Shown here: positions 63,667-64,000 of the stretch, in pieces
Layout: every line of letters starts with the position of its first letter
How positions within the stretch are numbered: the stretch's first letter is position 1
Origin: Rhizophagus prolifer
Taxonomy: Eukaryota; Glomeromycota; Glomeromycetes; Glomerales; Glomeraceae
Assembly: GCA_019425655.1 (NCBI GenBank)
Contig: NQWY01033936.1
Coordinates: 62,001 to 126,000 of the forward strand
DNA length: 64,000 bases
Direction: 5' to 3'
Program-made: the position numbers and the translations under genes
The notes under the pieces: generated by a model
Told to the model about the DNA's origin: nothing
Seen by the model: the letters and a program-made list of their open reading frames with translations, nothing else
Databases searched by the model: none

Positions 63667-64000
63667 GACTAGCTCCTTTTTCATTTTCAGATTGAACAGG
63701 TGCTTGAGATGCATCTACTGCTCCATCATTCACTTGAGCCACAATCAACTTATTCATCATCCCTGCACTCATGTGATAAAGCAGATGGCAATGAATCGCC
63801 CATTCTCCTAAAGCATCGGCTGTTAATAACGCAGTAACTGTCTTTCCTGGTGGAACAATAACGGTATGTTTATTTGGTAAGTTTTCAGCTTGCTGACCAT
63901 TTTCCAATTGCATGAACATGCCATGTAAATGCATTGGATGGGCCATCATGCTGTCATTCACGAACTTCAAACGAATACGTTCGCCATATTTAACTTGTAA
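63653..64000 (-). CDS. copA: Copper resistance protein A, multicopper oxidase, 3' end only
   Basis: The last 115 residues of a periplasmic multicopper oxidase; the frame is open to the window edge. Copper-binding motifs are intact: HPMHLHG and HCHLLYHMSAGMM, which hold type 1, 2 and 3 copper ligands. It oxidises Cu(I) and confers copper tolerance with CopB. The tail ASHAHH ends at 63653. The rest, with the signal peptide, is beyond base 64000. Confidence 0.92.
   Translation of the reverse strand, partial: LQVKYGERIRLKFVNDSMMAHPMHLHGMFMQLENGQQAENLPNKHTVIVPPGKTVTALLTADALGEWAIHCHLLYHMSAGMMNKLIVAQVNDGAVDASQAPVQSENEKGASHAHH

Overview
The window is a stretch of a gammaproteobacterial chromosome that I assign to Acinetobacter, most likely the A. 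calcoaceticus-baumannii complex. The basis is a fused NuoCD, a BfmR protein that matches my memory of the A. baumannii regulator, a split tcu locus with aconitate isomerase, the MesD/MesX methionine synthase pair first studied in Acinetobacter, a darcynin gene, and generally A/T-rich, compact gene packing. Species assignment is inference.

Layout. 1-3023: end of the respiratory complex I operon (nuoA, nuoB, fused nuoCD; minus strand). 3315-7603: a MASE1-GGDEF diguanylate cyclase, a small unknown gene, and the envelope/biofilm two-component system bfmRS. 8136-12535: class Ia ribonucleotide reductase (nrdA, a 44-residue membrane protein, nrdB) with candidate NrdR boxes. 12540-20556: an island of about 8 kb at the 3' end of nrdB, bounded by a 43-bp direct repeat of the nrdB tail. 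It holds a TauE-type exporter, an operon of a haem-oxygenase-fold di-iron enzyme, a PLP aminotransferase, an FAD/NAD(P)-binding protein and a cupin, then an AFG1/ZapE-like ATPase and an ArgP-like LysR regulator. I know no described pathway with this gene set.

20691-24030: acuI, acuR and dddY, a dimethylsulfoniopropionate (DMSP) lyase module with twin operator-like palindromes. 24215-27609: two orphan genes and a TetR/darcynin pair. 27895-33839: a very A/T-rich four-gene defence locus of the ABC-three-component type (MBL hydrolase, trypsin-like protease, middle component, Zn-hook ABC ATPase); the ATPase frame ends before its Walker B region and looks inactivated. 34029-35615: a TetR gene and two arrays of structured, C4-antisense-RNA-like non-coding repeats.

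35700-38428: folate-independent methionine synthesis (flavin reductase, mesD, mesX). 38799-40535: LysR/LysE exporter pair. 40653-47750: tricarballylate/aconitate catabolism (two paralogous LysR regulators, tcuC, aconitate isomerase, tcuA, tcuB). 47828-49681: HPP transporter, TetR and a VOC protein around a 24-bp perfect palindrome. 49769-55014: glutarate catabolism (CoA transferase, MFS carrier, gcdH, LysR). 55104-57677: zinc alcohol dehydrogenase and adenosine deaminase. 57824-58225: four tRNA genes (Pro, His, Arg, Pro) behind a strong promoter. 58368-61755: nadA, argJ, ogt and a guanidinium exporter under a guanidine-II riboswitch. 61896-64000: a CDF metal exporter and the copB-copA copper resistance pair, cut by the window end.

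Most of the window is core metabolism plus accessory catabolic cassettes, each with its own local regulator. The parts most worth following are the nrdB-linked island, the ABC-3C locus with the damaged ATPase, and the C4-like RNA arrays.
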